Source: Cymbidium sinense
Taxonomy: Eukaryota; Streptophyta; Magnoliopsida; Asparagales; Orchidaceae
Direction of reading: 5' to 3'
Length of the DNA: 64,000 nucleotides
Assembly: GCA_021442155.1 (NCBI GenBank)
Contig: CM038222.1
Coordinates: forward strand, 55,361,352 to 55,425,351
The notes beneath the pieces were generated by a model. It ran no database searches. It saw nothing but the letters and a program-made list of their open reading frames with translations, and was not told the origin of the DNA. Shown piece after piece: positions 1 to 12,170 of this stretch (the first letter of the stretch is position 1; every line of letters starts with the position of its first letter). Made by a program: the position numbers and the translations under genes.

Positions 1-480
1 AAATCCAATTCCAAAAAACTTTTCTAAGTCCTTTGATTCCCTCTCATGGACATAGCTCAAATCTAATCTAAATCAATTCAAATTCAAGGAGTTTTCTCAT
101 AACCCAATTATATTATCATTTATATTCACATATATGAAAAATAAATTCAAATAACTAAAAATAAATTCAAAAATCAAATCCAAATTCAATCCAAATTCAA
201 CCTAAGTCTTTCAAGTCAAACTCTTGAACTTAGCCAAATCCAACTTAAACCAAGTCAAACTCCTGATTTTTCTTCATAATTCAACCAATCCAAGAATCAT
301 GAATCCAAATATAAACATTAAATTCAATCATCAAATCAAAAATCAATTCAAAAATCAAACTCAAGTCAAACTCATGTTCACCCTTTTGAACTTGAAATTA
401 TCAAATGAATCAAAACTCATTTGACTTCAAACCATTTGCAAGTGGATTTATATTTCAATCATAAGTCCATGTGTGAGTTC

Positions 481-1330
481 AATCAAACACAAATCAAGCT
501 TTAACCAAGCCATTTGACCACATATGCTCACTTGATCCAAAGTGACCTAAAGTATCCTTATGAGTCAAATTATAATCCTAACCAAATTGGATTGAACTAA
601 GCCCAACTAAGCCTCACATTGTGAGCAACCTAAGGGTCAAACCAATTGGGTCAAACCAAGTCAAACCTAAGGGTTGCCAAGTCAACACTTAGCCAAAATA
701 GAACTTAAACTAGTCAAATATACCATAAGCCAAATTGATTAAAACCATTGATCAAAACTCATTCATGACCAATGTTTGAACTTGACCAAGTCATCATTTA
801 AGCCAAACCTAGCCCAATTGGCCACTTGACCCTAGTTGACCCAACTTGACCTAAAAAGTTAAAATATGTTAAACTTGATCTAAGCAAAATTGATTAAAAC
901 CAATGGGTCGAGTTCATTCCAAAATGATTGTTGAACTCGACCAAAGCCTCAATTGGCCAACTAGACCCAACCTGACCCAATTGACCATGAACCTAACTTA
1001 ACCTAAAAGGTCAAATTGAGTCAAACTCAAATATAAACCAAACTGATTACAAACAAAAGATGCCAATCAATTTCAAATGACTAATCAAACATAAACCAAC
1101 CCATGACCTAACCTAAATAGGTCAAATGGGTCAAATTGGTCAACTTAACCCATTTGACCTAAACGAAATCGAATGAACCAAATTCAAATATAATAAAATT
1201 TAACCAAACCAATGATGCCAACATATTTTAAATGGCCATATCAACTTGACCCAACTCTTAGTTTGACCCAATTTAACCTATCGGTCAACTTGATCCAAGT
1301 TGACCTATTTTGACCTACATTGGTCAACAT
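481..1330. repeat. TTGAC/GTCAA-rich zone in the upstream part of the LTR
   Basis: TTGAC words, mostly followed by C and often by AA, are very dense here. I count eleven on the plus strand in 850 bp, plus many GTCAA words (the same motif on the other strand). The equivalent zone recurs at about 21340-22200, 33890-34680 and, inverted, 45900-46950. TTGACC/T is the core W-box bound by WRKY transcription factors. It lies in what would be U3, so a regulatory role is possible, but the array could also be simple amplification of a short AT-rich word. Confidence 0.5.
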
Positions 1331-1589
1331 GAGCCAAATCATATCAATTCAACTCCAAATTCATTGAAACTTGGCCCAACCCATTTTTAAATTATACTAA
1401 ACATATTCAAATTAAAATCCAAGCCAAATGACCATTTTACCCCTAATTCAAAGGGTAAATTTTGGCCAAATTCACTTAGAATTTGGTCAAATCCTCTCCA
1501 TGACCACTTGGCACACCCATAGTGAACCAAGTGGACACTAGTGAGTGTGATGCACCTAACCCATTAGGTTTGGGTCAGCCCAACCCAAC

Positions 1590-2240
1590 CCAAGGTCAAA
1601 ATCAACCACCCCCATGGACATAAGCACATGGGATTCCTTTCTCCAATTGAATTAAGCACATGGCAAGCTCCTCCACTCCTTCTCTGGCCAAAACCAAATG
1701 CCATGCCCCTCTAAATGGCCTAAACAACCCATTGAATAGGGTGTATTGGATCAAAATAGTAAAGCTCTTCACGATCATCCGATTCACCTAGGGGGAGATA
1801 TACTCCCCCTAATTTCATTTGAATTCAACACTCTCCAATTCAATTTAGCTAAGGTAACTTAGAGGAACCATTTCCAAGTCCCCCCAAGCTCTCTCAAGCC
1901 AATTGAACTTCTCCATTTTTGGATTTTCTCAAACTGAGAACAAGGGAGCTCAAGAAAAATTCAATCTCACTCCACACTCAATACCAACCCAATTCACATT
2001 ACAAGCTTCATCAGGGAACTCAATCTAGTTCACTCAAGCCTTCACACAAGTTCTCCAAGCAAGGGAAGAGTGTTCTAGATCAAGGTTGTGAGCATATCAA
2101 GGTGAGCTTTGTCCATAGGAAGATCCATCCAATTTCAACACCTCAAAACTTAAAAAAGGCTTCATCTCCACTAGACGAAGCTACTTCAAAGGAATCGAGC
2201 ACTGGTGATAGCCTCCGGTGAGGTATGCCATTAAATTGAG
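1590..2240 (+). other. GC-richer LTR island ending in a splice-donor-like GAG/GTA
   Basis: A local rise in GC within the AT-rich LTR ends with a motif containing GGTGAGGTATG at about 2217-2227. Counterparts lie at about 22910-22935 (A 3' LTR), 27690-27700 (B), 35530-35550 (C) and, inverted, about 45321-45335 (D). GAG followed by GTA survives in four of the five; the A 3' LTR has GATGTAC. It reads like a conserved 5' splice donor at the end of a transcribed segment. The 100-codon frame at 1919-2221 is not maintained in the other copies, so I do not call a protein. Confidence 0.3.
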
Positions 2241-5200
2241 CATAATTTCATCTCCTCTTGGTCCTTTATGAAAGGAAGTTTCATCTCAAGCAAAGTTAGT
2301 CATTGGATGTGTTCCCTTTACTCTTAAATGGTGTGGGTTGAATTTGGATTCAATCTGACCCCAATCGAGCTTGGATCTTCCACTAGAAGATGGACGGTGG
2401 CCATCTACCATAGGCAAGATCAGGGATAGATCATGGGCCATCCATCTGAGCATTTTGGATGGACGACCATGATCATGACACATAGATCCATCGTTCCCCA
2501 GGCTTGATCTCAATCATCTGATCCTTCATCGACCACGGGAGAGGCACGAGCTGATGCGTTATGATGTGAAATTTAAATAGCCTCTCCCATCATGCCACAT
2601 CGAAAGTGGCTACATCGACATTAGCTATTTAATTAAGGGATTAATTACCTAATTAATAAAATCTTCAAATAATCATGTAAAAAATCAAACAAATATGAAA
2701 TAAATTGCATATGAAAGATAATTGAATGTAGAATATTATAACTTTGATTTTGATGGATTTTGAATAGTTATTTTTTTGAATTTAGGTTTTGTTAGGAATA
2801 TAATTAGGCTAATTACTCTCTGATTATTCCATTAATTAATCTCAAACTTCTTATGTGTATTTAGTGGGATTACTTCTACCTTCCTTAATTTTCTTGGAAT
2901 TTATTAATGGTTTACTTAGGGTAATTACTAGATTCATTCCTAATTACTCTCCTAATGTAATTAAGCCTAATTAATTGTGTAATCAGTGGTTTAATCCCTT
3001 GATTGAATTAATTAAGGTTTGTTTAAATGAACAAGAGATTTAGGTAATAATTTTTGGATATTTTTCTTAAGCTGTTCCTTAAACACCCTTCTTCCATAAT
3101 CCAAATTTAATTAAGGATTAATCCACTAATTACCTAGCTAATTAATTTGATAAAATTCTAAAACCTTCCAAAACTTAATTAATTCATCTTAGGTAGGTGC
3201 TTAGGTGTTCAATAACCTAATTACATTGAGAAAATCAAAATCCAACTCACATGTGTGACAGGGGTTATGAAAGTATTTAAATTAAACCCTTTAGCTTAAT
3301 TAATCATTAATCATTAATCATGAGCCAATTGCATTAGGTCCCTTTCTTTCTTAGGTGCATTATTGATTTAAATTCTTTGTATAGTTTTATGTCATATATT
3401 GGCTCATAATTATTTGGTTAAGTATGCTATGGTGTAGTGGGTAATAACACACTTAATTCACACCTTAACTTAAACAAAATATAAAAATCACCTAACGATC
3501 CTAAGAACAAATTAAATTAACTCACATATGGCAGAAATGGGTTAGGACCAGCAAACATTCTTTCCCATTTCCTAAATCAAACATAAAGCAAATTCAAAAA
3601 AACAAAAATCACATTAAACAAACTTTTATTCACTTTGAACTTTCTCCATAAGATTGTCTTTAGGAATTAATTAGGGTGAATGAGTTTACATTGATTTCAT
3701 CACTTTATATCTTTTCTAGCATGCTAAATGTGTATGTCATATGAAAATCATGCATCCATCCCTTTTAAAAATAAAATTAAAAATGGAATATTTTCTTTAT
3801 TTCAAATTGCATGGGTTGGCTAAAGTAAAAAATATGAATGGCTATTATCACTATTAAATCTAAAATTATTTTGAAAACTTATAAATCAAATATCAAAATT
3901 AAAAGGTATGCTACTTATACTTTATTTATAAGCTTGCATGTGAATATAAAAATGTGCCTTATGTTCGCTTCCTTTCTTTCCTTTTAACATGGATTTGAAT
4001 AAGATTCGCAAAGTGTATAGTTCTTTTAAAAGAATATAACACTTGCTTACAATCTACTCTTATCCTCTTCCATGTTATAACTTAAGAAGATATTTACATT
4101 TATACACATAAATTGCATAAACAAACCAATAAATAAATAAACATAAACTTTGCATCTTTCTGTTTTCCATTTATCACTTCTGTATATGCATATGTATTTA
4201 AAGAAGGTGGTATCTTAGTCTGGACAACCCCAAGATTGTGAGGCTTTAAGTAGCCCTAAGTAGGTCTTGTGTCTTACACCCCTGGTGCTAACAATGGCTT
4301 TGTACTCACTTATGCCTTTTATACATACACATGTGCATATGAATAAAGGATAAAAGAATAATACTTTTTTACTTAATGAAAATCATGCATCATAAAGCAT
4401 TCAAAATTTCTTAAGTAATATTTCTTAGCATTCATCATAAAGTGTCCTAACTATTTCTAATTATATGTATAGATATGCTTAGGATTCATTCATATGTATA
4501 TTATACATGTTGGGAAAGAAACGAAATGGTGTATGTTTTGTAATATTATTTCACTTTACTTAATCTTAAAATGTCTTTCCTTTTTGAATAGGTTTGTTTA
4601 GAGTTAATCTAAACTTAGGATTAATTAAAACACATTAAAAAATTCACTAAACAAAATTAAACATGAATTTACTTTAGAAATTACTTAGTTCTCTTCTCTT
4701 TTCTCTTTACAACTTAATACTTAATAGGATTCTCCTAAACCAAATCAAAAATACAAAATAAAATTAACCCCAAAATAACTAAACAACTTAAATTCAAACC
4801 ATCCTCTAAGTTAAACATTTTCATAATTAGGAAATCTAAACCTTAAAGCCATAGCTAAGTTTACCACATAAACCTTTTAAAGCACACGCATTAGGCTAAG
4901 TCACTACTTGTAGCTTTAGGTTATGGCGGTGCATGATTTAACATTTTCTTCTATTTTATGATATTTTATTTTAGTCTGGATATTAGGGTGTATGTGCGTA
5001 GACTGAATGGTAGGATGATTTAGTCTAATCATTATCTTTTGCATGGTATTATGCTTAAGTGGCATTTAATAAATAAAAATATAAATGCTTTTACTGTGTA
5101 GGTGCTTATACCCCTAAGCATAATCCAATAGACCAGGAAGACTTGGTTACCCATGTGTGGGTTGCTAAGTTCAATATACATGCTTGGGATTTGTATGATT

Positions 5201-6730
5201 TATTTAGTTAATCTATGTTTTGTATGTGTTAGTTAGATTAACTTTTCCTTTTCATGTACTTTTATAATTAATATTTTAGAAGGATTGTTATGGAGGATTA
5301 TGATGAGCATTGGTCATAAGATTTCATCTTATGTACCATGTGAAGCCTTCGGAACAACCATGTTCCAACCATCCAAAGGAAGGAATAAAAAAAAGAAATA
5401 AGAAAGAAGAAAAGAAGAAATGATGACCCCATATAACATTAATTTTGCTAATTGTAGTTAATTCATTTGTAACTGGGTTGTATAAGGGTATAGCTTGGCA
5501 ACCCAATTTGTCTTCAAGTTTGAGCAGTGGAGCCCGACCACAAATGGCCTTTGATGTTTTATTTAGCTTATGCATTAGAAATGACATGTTTTCCTAGTTT
5601 CTTCCTTGCTTGATGTATGGCCTGGATGACGATTAGGCTCTTAGGGAAAAAAAATCTTCTACCAAATTAATCAACTCAAAATTAAAAATAAACAACTCAT
5701 AACCTCACTTAAATCCAAAGTTAAAATCAAGATAAAAGAATTAGTAACCCCTTAATTGGATGTGTACTTTCTTTTCTAACATCATGCATAAAAGCATATT
5801 ATTTTACTCTTGATTGGAGGGCTTCCACCTTTGCCAAAGAATTTGGCTTGACCTGTGAGAGTCATGGTGGAAACACACCTCCTTATCTTACTAATTTTGG
5901 CCCATAATCTTATTTCTCATGCATAAAAATCCTAAAGCCGGTGTCAAATTGATTGTCCAAAATAAAAATAAAATGTAACAAAATTTGCATTAGATTTAAG
6001 TCGTTAAAGCATGCCCTACATGATCTAGTCTCTTAAAGAGTGTGTTTGCGGACTTAGTCTCTTTTTAAATAAATAATAGCTTAGCTATCTTGCAAAAGCA
6101 TTTTAATTGCCTACATATTTTAAAACTGTAGGAGGAGTTAGTTAGCGGCCACCCCCAGGCGGTTGTAAGCCCAACAGTTAAGCGATTTATCCTCTCTTGT
6201 GGAGGTATACCAAATACCCATTTTTGCCTTAAATTTAAGTCATGCTTTTGTCCCTCACCAAAGCTCCCTAGATTTATGTTCAAAGGTTGCTACTTTCCTT
6301 TGTGGGCTATGAGCATAAATCATCACCTCTTAGGCATTTTCATGATCTTGTATCATAGAATCATAAGCCTTAACTTTCTAATAAAATTTCAACTCAAATA
6401 AATCAATTCAATTTCAAAAATATAAAGCCCAACCATAGGATAGTTTGGGATGCTTACTAGGCTTCCTAGTATCCTAAGAATCCCCTACTTATCTTCATTT
6501 AGCTTCGATAAGAACTTCCTCCTCTTGATCGATCCAACTTGACTTTTCTAAAAATAAGCCAATCAATCGATAGTCCTACCTTTCAAAATCTTTGGAGACA
6601 ATGATTATTTACCTTAATTGAGAGTATTCCTAAAGAATCTTATTCCTTGGGATGTAATTAACTATGTGGGCTTGCCCCTATAGGGAACTTAATGAACCCA
6701 GTTTAAAATAAACCCTACTTTACTTTTCCA

Positions 6731-6736
6731 TATAAA
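6731..6736 (+). promoter_or_regulatory. TATA box of the element A 5' LTR
   Basis: TATAAA sits within CCATATAAAGTAGGGG, about 245 bp before the LTR end, a usual place for the U3/R boundary. The same context is kept at 27290-27295 (A 3' LTR) and about 38169 (C, ATAAAATAGG), and is altered in B (about 32500). Conservation within the family and position support the call; no transcript evidence is available. Confidence 0.45.
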
Positions 6737-6980
6737 GTAGGGGAAGAATCTCTGGCATAAGACATAGTCCCAGAGTCCTTAGGTGATTAGGTCCATTGTA
6801 GGGTGATGACTTCTATCTCCTAAGATAATATACATCTCTTCAATGTCATACCCGATCACCCTACTAAGAACATATGCAGATCTGCATGGTGTCCCACCAA
6901 GGTGTTATATATTTCTGTTTTCATTTATCCTTCTTTCCAAAAGGGGATAGATGAAGGCGAAGATATATAATTTTACCACA

Positions 6981-7010
6981 GATTTTTCTAGCAACTCCAC
7001 TGGAGAAGGT
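6981..7010 (+). other. Possible primer-binding site region of element A
   Basis: Directly after the LTR end come GATTTTTCTAGCAACTCC and ACTGGAGAAGG. From memory this resembles the post-LTR sequence of Tat-lineage elements, where a tRNA 3' end pairs with a GCGACTCC-like core. Here the core reads GCAACTCC. The position is right, but I cannot check it against a tRNA set. Confidence 0.35.
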
Positions 7011-7544
7011 TCCTCTCTCAATCATTGGTAAATGATCATTATATCCAAGTATCGATAGTAGGTTTGTACTTTTGTATGAATCCAATACTATCTTTCTTTT
7101 CCGTTGGCACTTAGCTTATTTCATCCTTAAGTTAAGCTAGCCAACATCTTTAGGTTTTAAGACCTCACCCTATGTTGGTCTTAAAACCCCATTGGGTTCT
7201 CCAATGAGTGAAAATAAAAATTTTAACAAAAAGAAAATAATTAAAGACTTCCTATCATTTTTACGGTAAGGAAAGGTTCATTCCAAAAATAAAATTAAAA
7301 TAAATCCTTCATAAAAAGTCTTGCTTTTCAAAAGCACTTTTTCAAAATACACTTAATAAAATATTTGCACTACATCTAACAATTTTTATAATTGTTACAT
7401 GTAGGAACATTTCAAAAATAAAACCAACAATCATATTTTCCAAAAGCACAAATGAATAACTTCACTCAATTTACTTGAAATAAAAACAATAATTATCTTT
7501 CCAAAAATAAAATTCCAACAATCATGTTTTCAAAAAGCTCCAAA
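7011..7544 (+). other. AT-rich leader between the LTR and the hairpin array
   Basis: No coding signal is visible. The stretch is AT-rich, with A-tracts and repeated words such as TTTCAAAAATAAAA that also separate the hairpins further on, so it may be a worn-down beginning of that array. There is no counterpart elsewhere in the window because copy D lacks this part. Confidence 0.4.
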
Positions 7545-9420
7545 ATTTGAAGATGGGCCTTTCCATTCAATACATCCAAATGTGTTGGATGAATGTTACA
7601 TCTTCAAGCAAAACCACAACATTAAAATTTCACTCAACTCATTCCACATATGTTAAGTTGGAATTTTCACCTTTTCAAAATGCACATATGAAACATCTTC
7701 ATTCAATATACCCACACTTATTGAATGGAGGTTTCATTTCCAATCAAAATCAAAAATAAACTTTCAAAAGCAATATGAAACCTCTTCATTCAATATACCC
7801 ACACTTATTGAATGGAGGTTTCATTTCCAATCAAAATCAAAAATAAACCTTCAAAAAGCACATATGAAACCTCTTCATTCAGTATACCCACACTTATTGA
7901 ATAGAGATTTCATTTCCAATTAAAATCAAAAATAAACTATAAAAAAGCACATATGAACATCTCCATTCAATATACCCAAATTTATTGAATGAAGATTTTA
8001 TTTCCAAATAAAATGACACTGTTTTTGAAATTTCACTTAACATATTTCATATATGATTAGGTTGGTTTTTCCTCTTTCAAAAATTGGTTTCCATCTCACA
8101 TACCCAAATTTGTTAAATGGAAATCTCTCTTTTCAAAATCAATAAAATATAAGATTTTAAAAAATAAAAAAAATATTTGGATCTTCATTTTAGCATACCA
8201 CATTTGCTAAGGTGAAGTCTCCATTTTCAAAAAATAAAATAAAATAACACATTTTTGGAATTTCACTTAGCATACTCAAATTTGCTAAGTGAAATCACCA
8301 TTTCACAAAATTTTCAAAACACATTTGGAACTTCATTTTAGCATGACACATTTGCTAAAGTGAAGTCTCCATTTTTAAAAACAAATTTTGAAACACATTT
8401 TGAATTTCATTTAGCATACTCAAATTTTCTAAGTGAAATCCATTTCACAAAATTTTCAAAACACGTTTGGAACTTCATTTTAGCATACCACATTTGCTAA
8501 AGTGAAGTCTCCATTTTCAAAAACAAAATTTAAAATACATTTTTGGAATTTCATTTCACATACTCAAATTTTCTAAGTGAAATATCCATTTCACAAAAAT
8601 CAAAACACATTGAAACTTCATTTTAGTATACCATATTTCCTAAAGTGAAGCCTCCATCTTTTTCAAAACAAAATTTGAAACACATTTATGGACTTTTATT
8701 TAGCATACTCAAATTTTCTAAGTAAAATCTCCTTTTCACAAAATCCAAAACACATTGGAACTTCATTCTAGCATACCACATTTGCTAAAGTGAAGTCCCC
8801 ACTTTCTACACAAAATCCAAAACAAAAGAAACACATTAGGATTTCCTTAGCATACCCAAATTTGCTAAGAACCCTATTTTTCAAAATCAAATTTTCTAAA
8901 AGAAAAAGAAATACATTAGGATTTTCTTAGCATACTCAAATTTGCTAAGGATCCTATTTTCAAAATTTTCAAAAAAAAAAAAACAAACACACTTGGATTC
9001 CTTATTTAGCATACCCAAATTTGTTAAATGAGAATACCATTTTCAAATCATAAATGATTCACAAAACAAAACAAATGAAGAAAAATAAGAAATTATTTTC
9101 AAACACCTCACTTAGCATACCCAAATTTGCTAAGTGAGTAAATTCTAGAAATCTCAAATCAAAACAAAATTTATTGACCCTTTACATTGAAATACCCAAA
9201 TTTGTTAAATAAAGGGTCCTCAAAATCAAAATCAAAATTCAAACATGAACCTATGGAAGCATCTCTCCAAAAATATTTGAACCCATTTTCAACATACCCA
9301 AATTTGTTGAAAGTGGATTCTACATTCAAAAATTCTCCTTTCAATCAATCTCAAAATCCCTTCTAAATCCATTTGAGCCCCCACTCACATTCGAGATGTT
9401 GAGTGTGGGTTCAAATTCTA
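7545..9420 (+). repeat. Tandem array of about 20 hairpins in the element A leader
   Basis: Units of roughly 65-100 bp each contain an inverted repeat around a similar loop (TACCCAAAT, TACTCAAAT, TACCACAT or TACCCACACT). Stems differ between units yet still pair: CATTCAATA/TATTGAATG (about 7698, 7783), ATTTCACTTAGCA/TGCTAAGTGAAAT (about 8257-8293), ACTTCATTTTAGCA/TGCTAAAGTGAAGT with one G-U pair (about 8333 and 8474), CTCACTTAGCA/TGCTAAGTGAG (about 9106), GACCCTTTA/TAAAGGGTC (about 9176), and CCATTTTCAACA/TGTTGAAAGTGG (about 9283). A-rich linkers such as TTTCAAAACACA separate them. A few units (about 7870, 8030, 8690) have partly lost pairing. The array lies between the primer-binding region and gag, that is, in the would-be 5' leader of the genomic RNA. 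Function is unknown; packaging, dimerisation or translation control are possibilities only. Confidence 0.8.
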
Positions 9421-10990
9421 AATTTAAATTCAAAAATCAACAAAATAGGAATCTGATTTAAGTTTATTTTTAATATTGTAGACTTTCGCTTAGTTCGGGC
9501 TTCACTGATTGCAATGGCGCTAATGTGTTCACTTTCCTCATGGGATGGACTTGGCCCAGATCGGCCTTCATGACATTATGCCCACCTCATCCACTTTGGT
9601 GAGGTTTTGATTACATGTGAGGGACTCCCCTCATGCTAGGACCATGGTGACCAGGCGGTCATCATGACATGCCATCTAACTCAGATATTCCCTCATTGAA
9701 GAGGAAGCGGTGGCGGTTCCCATCATTAGTGCCGGTGGCGGTGCCCGGTTTTCATGTTGCCCTAGGGCTAGCACCCACTCAGCACCTTCAAGGGGAAGGC
9801 TCCCGATCCAGGATTCTCCCACTTTTGAGGTTGGGTCTAGCTCTTACTCTCACCAGACCCCAAAAGGAAAACAAGAACGCATGATAAAGCATACCACACC
9901 ACATTGAGATGAGGTCTTCGATAGTTGTGAGTTGCCCATGATGGTTTCCCTGGTTATAGTAAACCATTCCATCCCTCTCTGGGTGATAGAGGATGCTAGG
10001 AGGACTTCACCTCCACCGGTTTTAGTTCACCGTCGGTGAGAGGAGGAATATGTGCCTCCGTTAGTTTACGAGTAGGTGGAACTACGGATGATCGAGTCAG
10101 CTCAATTTGATTTGAGATCATCATGTGGCGTTGGGGAAGCGAGAGGGCTAGAGGCCCATACATATTCATATCACTAGCGGAGTGCGTAGTGGCGTCGCAC
10201 TCTTGTTTGATTTTCAGATCATGCTACCCGATATGACATCTTACTGGGGACTACACCATGGGAGGGAGCTCTATCTAGAGAGTCGGTGGTGCCTCACCAC
10301 ACCACTCTTCTCATCCTTCCATCACGTCATGTTCATCTCTATTCCAAAGGCCATGAAGGCCGCATCTGGGGAGAAGAGACCCCCACTGGTGATCCGGCTA
10401 TGGGAGATCCCATCCATCTACACCTCTTGTGGCGAGGTCAAGCTCTCTGCTCAACCTTACGCCCTAGTGGTGAATAAGGAATGGTGACTCAAGCATTGTC
10501 ATCCCTTCACCACCACCCACCATGAGATATGGAGATTGTGCGGTAGAGGAGAGGAGTTCATTGATGATATCCTCTAGGAGTGTCACCTAGATATGGCGGT
10601 CGAGTATTTCTCTGGTAGTACAATCCTCACAAGATTGATTCTCCAAGGAGGTTAGTGTATATCATGCACAGTGATCCCACATCGGTCATGTTTTGTGCAG
10701 TAGATTCATTCTAGATGACATAGTAGCTCATTATTTCATGGAAGAAGGAAATCTAGGATATGGTCCAATTTGAGGAGAAGATCGCTTTGATCCCAATGAA
10801 GATGATTTGGGATTGAGGGGGGCATGGTAGATACCGAGGGTTCTCCCTCACTTTGAATTATGGAAGGTGTTGAGGTTGGTAGGAAGACCATTACCAACAC
10901 CTCCTAGAAATAAAGAAGAAAGATGAAAATAGATAGGATGGAGAAGAGCTGAGGACTTGTTAGTCTTAGCACTTCAAAATAAGCAGTTCA
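9421..10990 (+). other. Decayed region upstream of recognisable gag
   Basis: Base composition rises to a more balanced GC here, unlike the flanking leader, which suggests former coding or host-derived sequence. Several short frames run through it (for example 9669-9884, 10182-10487), but none extends far and I recognise no domain. In a Tat-type element the gag N-terminus or an extra upstream ORF would sit here. Stops occur in all frames at short intervals, so it is non-functional whatever it was. Confidence 0.35.
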
Positions 10991-12170
10991 TCCTACTATA
11001 GGACTAGTCATTAGTTGGTGCATGTCTTGGATCAAAGACTTTACCTCCATGAGCAAGGTAGCACCTATAGGAAGGTAGTGGAGTACCTCCATGAAAAGAT
11101 ATCAAGATGGTTGAGCAAGGGTGAAGCATTGGCTCAAGCCAGGATCATCGGTTCAAAGGGTAGACCCTACCGGAGGAATTTGATGCAATCCAATATCCTA
11201 AGGGTTTCACCTTCTTTCAAGAGTTTTGATGGCGTGGGGGCAGAGACATATTGTTACTTAGCTAGTTGTTGCAACAAGGTGGTAGTGATGCTTTACTCTT
11301 CCATCTCTTTGTTAGTTGTTTAGCAAGCATAGCCTTTGATTATGTTGAACTTAGTTGTGAAGACTTTTCTAAGTTGGAGCAACTCTTATCAAGAGGTTTC
11401 TTTGGAGCTCAAAAGGGTGATTGTTGGATCTCATTGTAACAACAAAGTGAGTCTCATTGATTACATTCTCAGATGGCATAATTTGAGTATGAAATGTGAA
11501 CCACAATTGTGTGAATAGTATATCATTGAGATTCTACTTAAGAATATTCATAGCCCAATCACCATCATGCTCAAAGGTTTCACCATCAAAACTTTTAAGA
11601 AACTAATCAACAAGGTAGCTAACAAGGAAGAAACAAGCAGTCACCTTTCAGACCAATCAATAAAGCAAATATAAAAAAGAGGAAGGCGGATAGCGTAGAT
11701 AAGGGAAGCTACCAGAGATTGTTTGAGACACCTCGTGCTACAACCATCACTTCCACCTCTCTACCACCCAGAAGCCCTGCCTACACAGCCTCCACACCTC
11801 ACCTCCTCCTCGACCACATCATCAGCGGTACACAGCATCCCGGTAGGTATGGTCCACTACTCTTTTTTATAAACTTAACAAGCCTTATTCATTTAAGAGG
11901 TAATCAGAAGATCTTTAAGAATCTCTTAAAGTTACCTACAAACCTAGGAGAGAGGAAGTGGGCAAAATGATCTAACTTTTGCCCTACCACCATATGCTAG
12001 GTCATGTTTTGGAAGATTGCTTCACATTTAAGGACGGCTTGAACATAGCTTCAAGACCGTGTTATAGTTATCTGAAGGAATACCTTGTGGAACAACCATC
12101 CAGTTCCATTAGGGTAATCCTTGGGGATACTTGATCCTTCAAAACAAAGAAGGTTGGGATATCTCCTTAT
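10991..12170 (+). pseudogene. gag remnant of element A (Tat-like Ty3/gypsy)
   Basis: Gag would form the retrotransposon capsid. Pieces in shifting frames match the usual order of plant gypsy gag. The segment around 11195-11235 contains PSFKSFDG, like the start of the retrotrans_gag domain. About 11340-11640 reads KTFLSWSNSYQEVSLE, then IDYILRWHNLSMKCEP and IEILLKNIHSPITIMLKGF, typical of the core gag fold. About 11985-12090 contains GHVLEDCFTFKDG, resembling the zinc-knuckle tail, though the first cysteine is not visible. Stop codons (for example near 11323 and 11518) and frameshifts break it, so no gag can be made. Family recognition is from memory of plant gag sequences. Confidence 0.65.

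Larger units (their letters stand above)
1..6980 (+). mobile_element. 5' LTR of giant Ty3/gypsy (Tat-like) element A, start off-window
   Basis: This stretch aligns colinearly with 20406-27542; position 1 corresponds to about 20690, so roughly 285 bp of the LTR lie before the window. The right end is the shared terminus ACCACA, after which the two copies diverge, as expected for an LTR ending in CA. From left to right it holds a TTGAC-rich zone (about 480-1330), a relatively GC-rich island (about 1590-2240), long AT-rich DNA with many TTAATTAA-like words, and a TATA box near the 3' end. Its longest open frames are 60-100 codons, are not kept in the other copies and resemble no known protein. 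The two LTRs of A differ by many substitutions and indels, so the insertion is old. Calling the pair LTRs is inferred from direct repetition around a gag-pol remnant and from the TG/CA ends. Confidence 0.85.

Noticed and set aside
1919..2221. 100-codon frame MDFLKLRTREL in the 5' LTR
   Set aside because: The equivalent sequence in LTRs A3, B, C and D has stops and indels, so it is not a conserved protein.
7545..9420. CRISPR-like appearance (regular repeats separated by spacers)
   Set aside because: Units vary in length and sequence, each is an inverted repeat with A-rich linkers, and the context is a plant retrotransposon leader with no cas genes.
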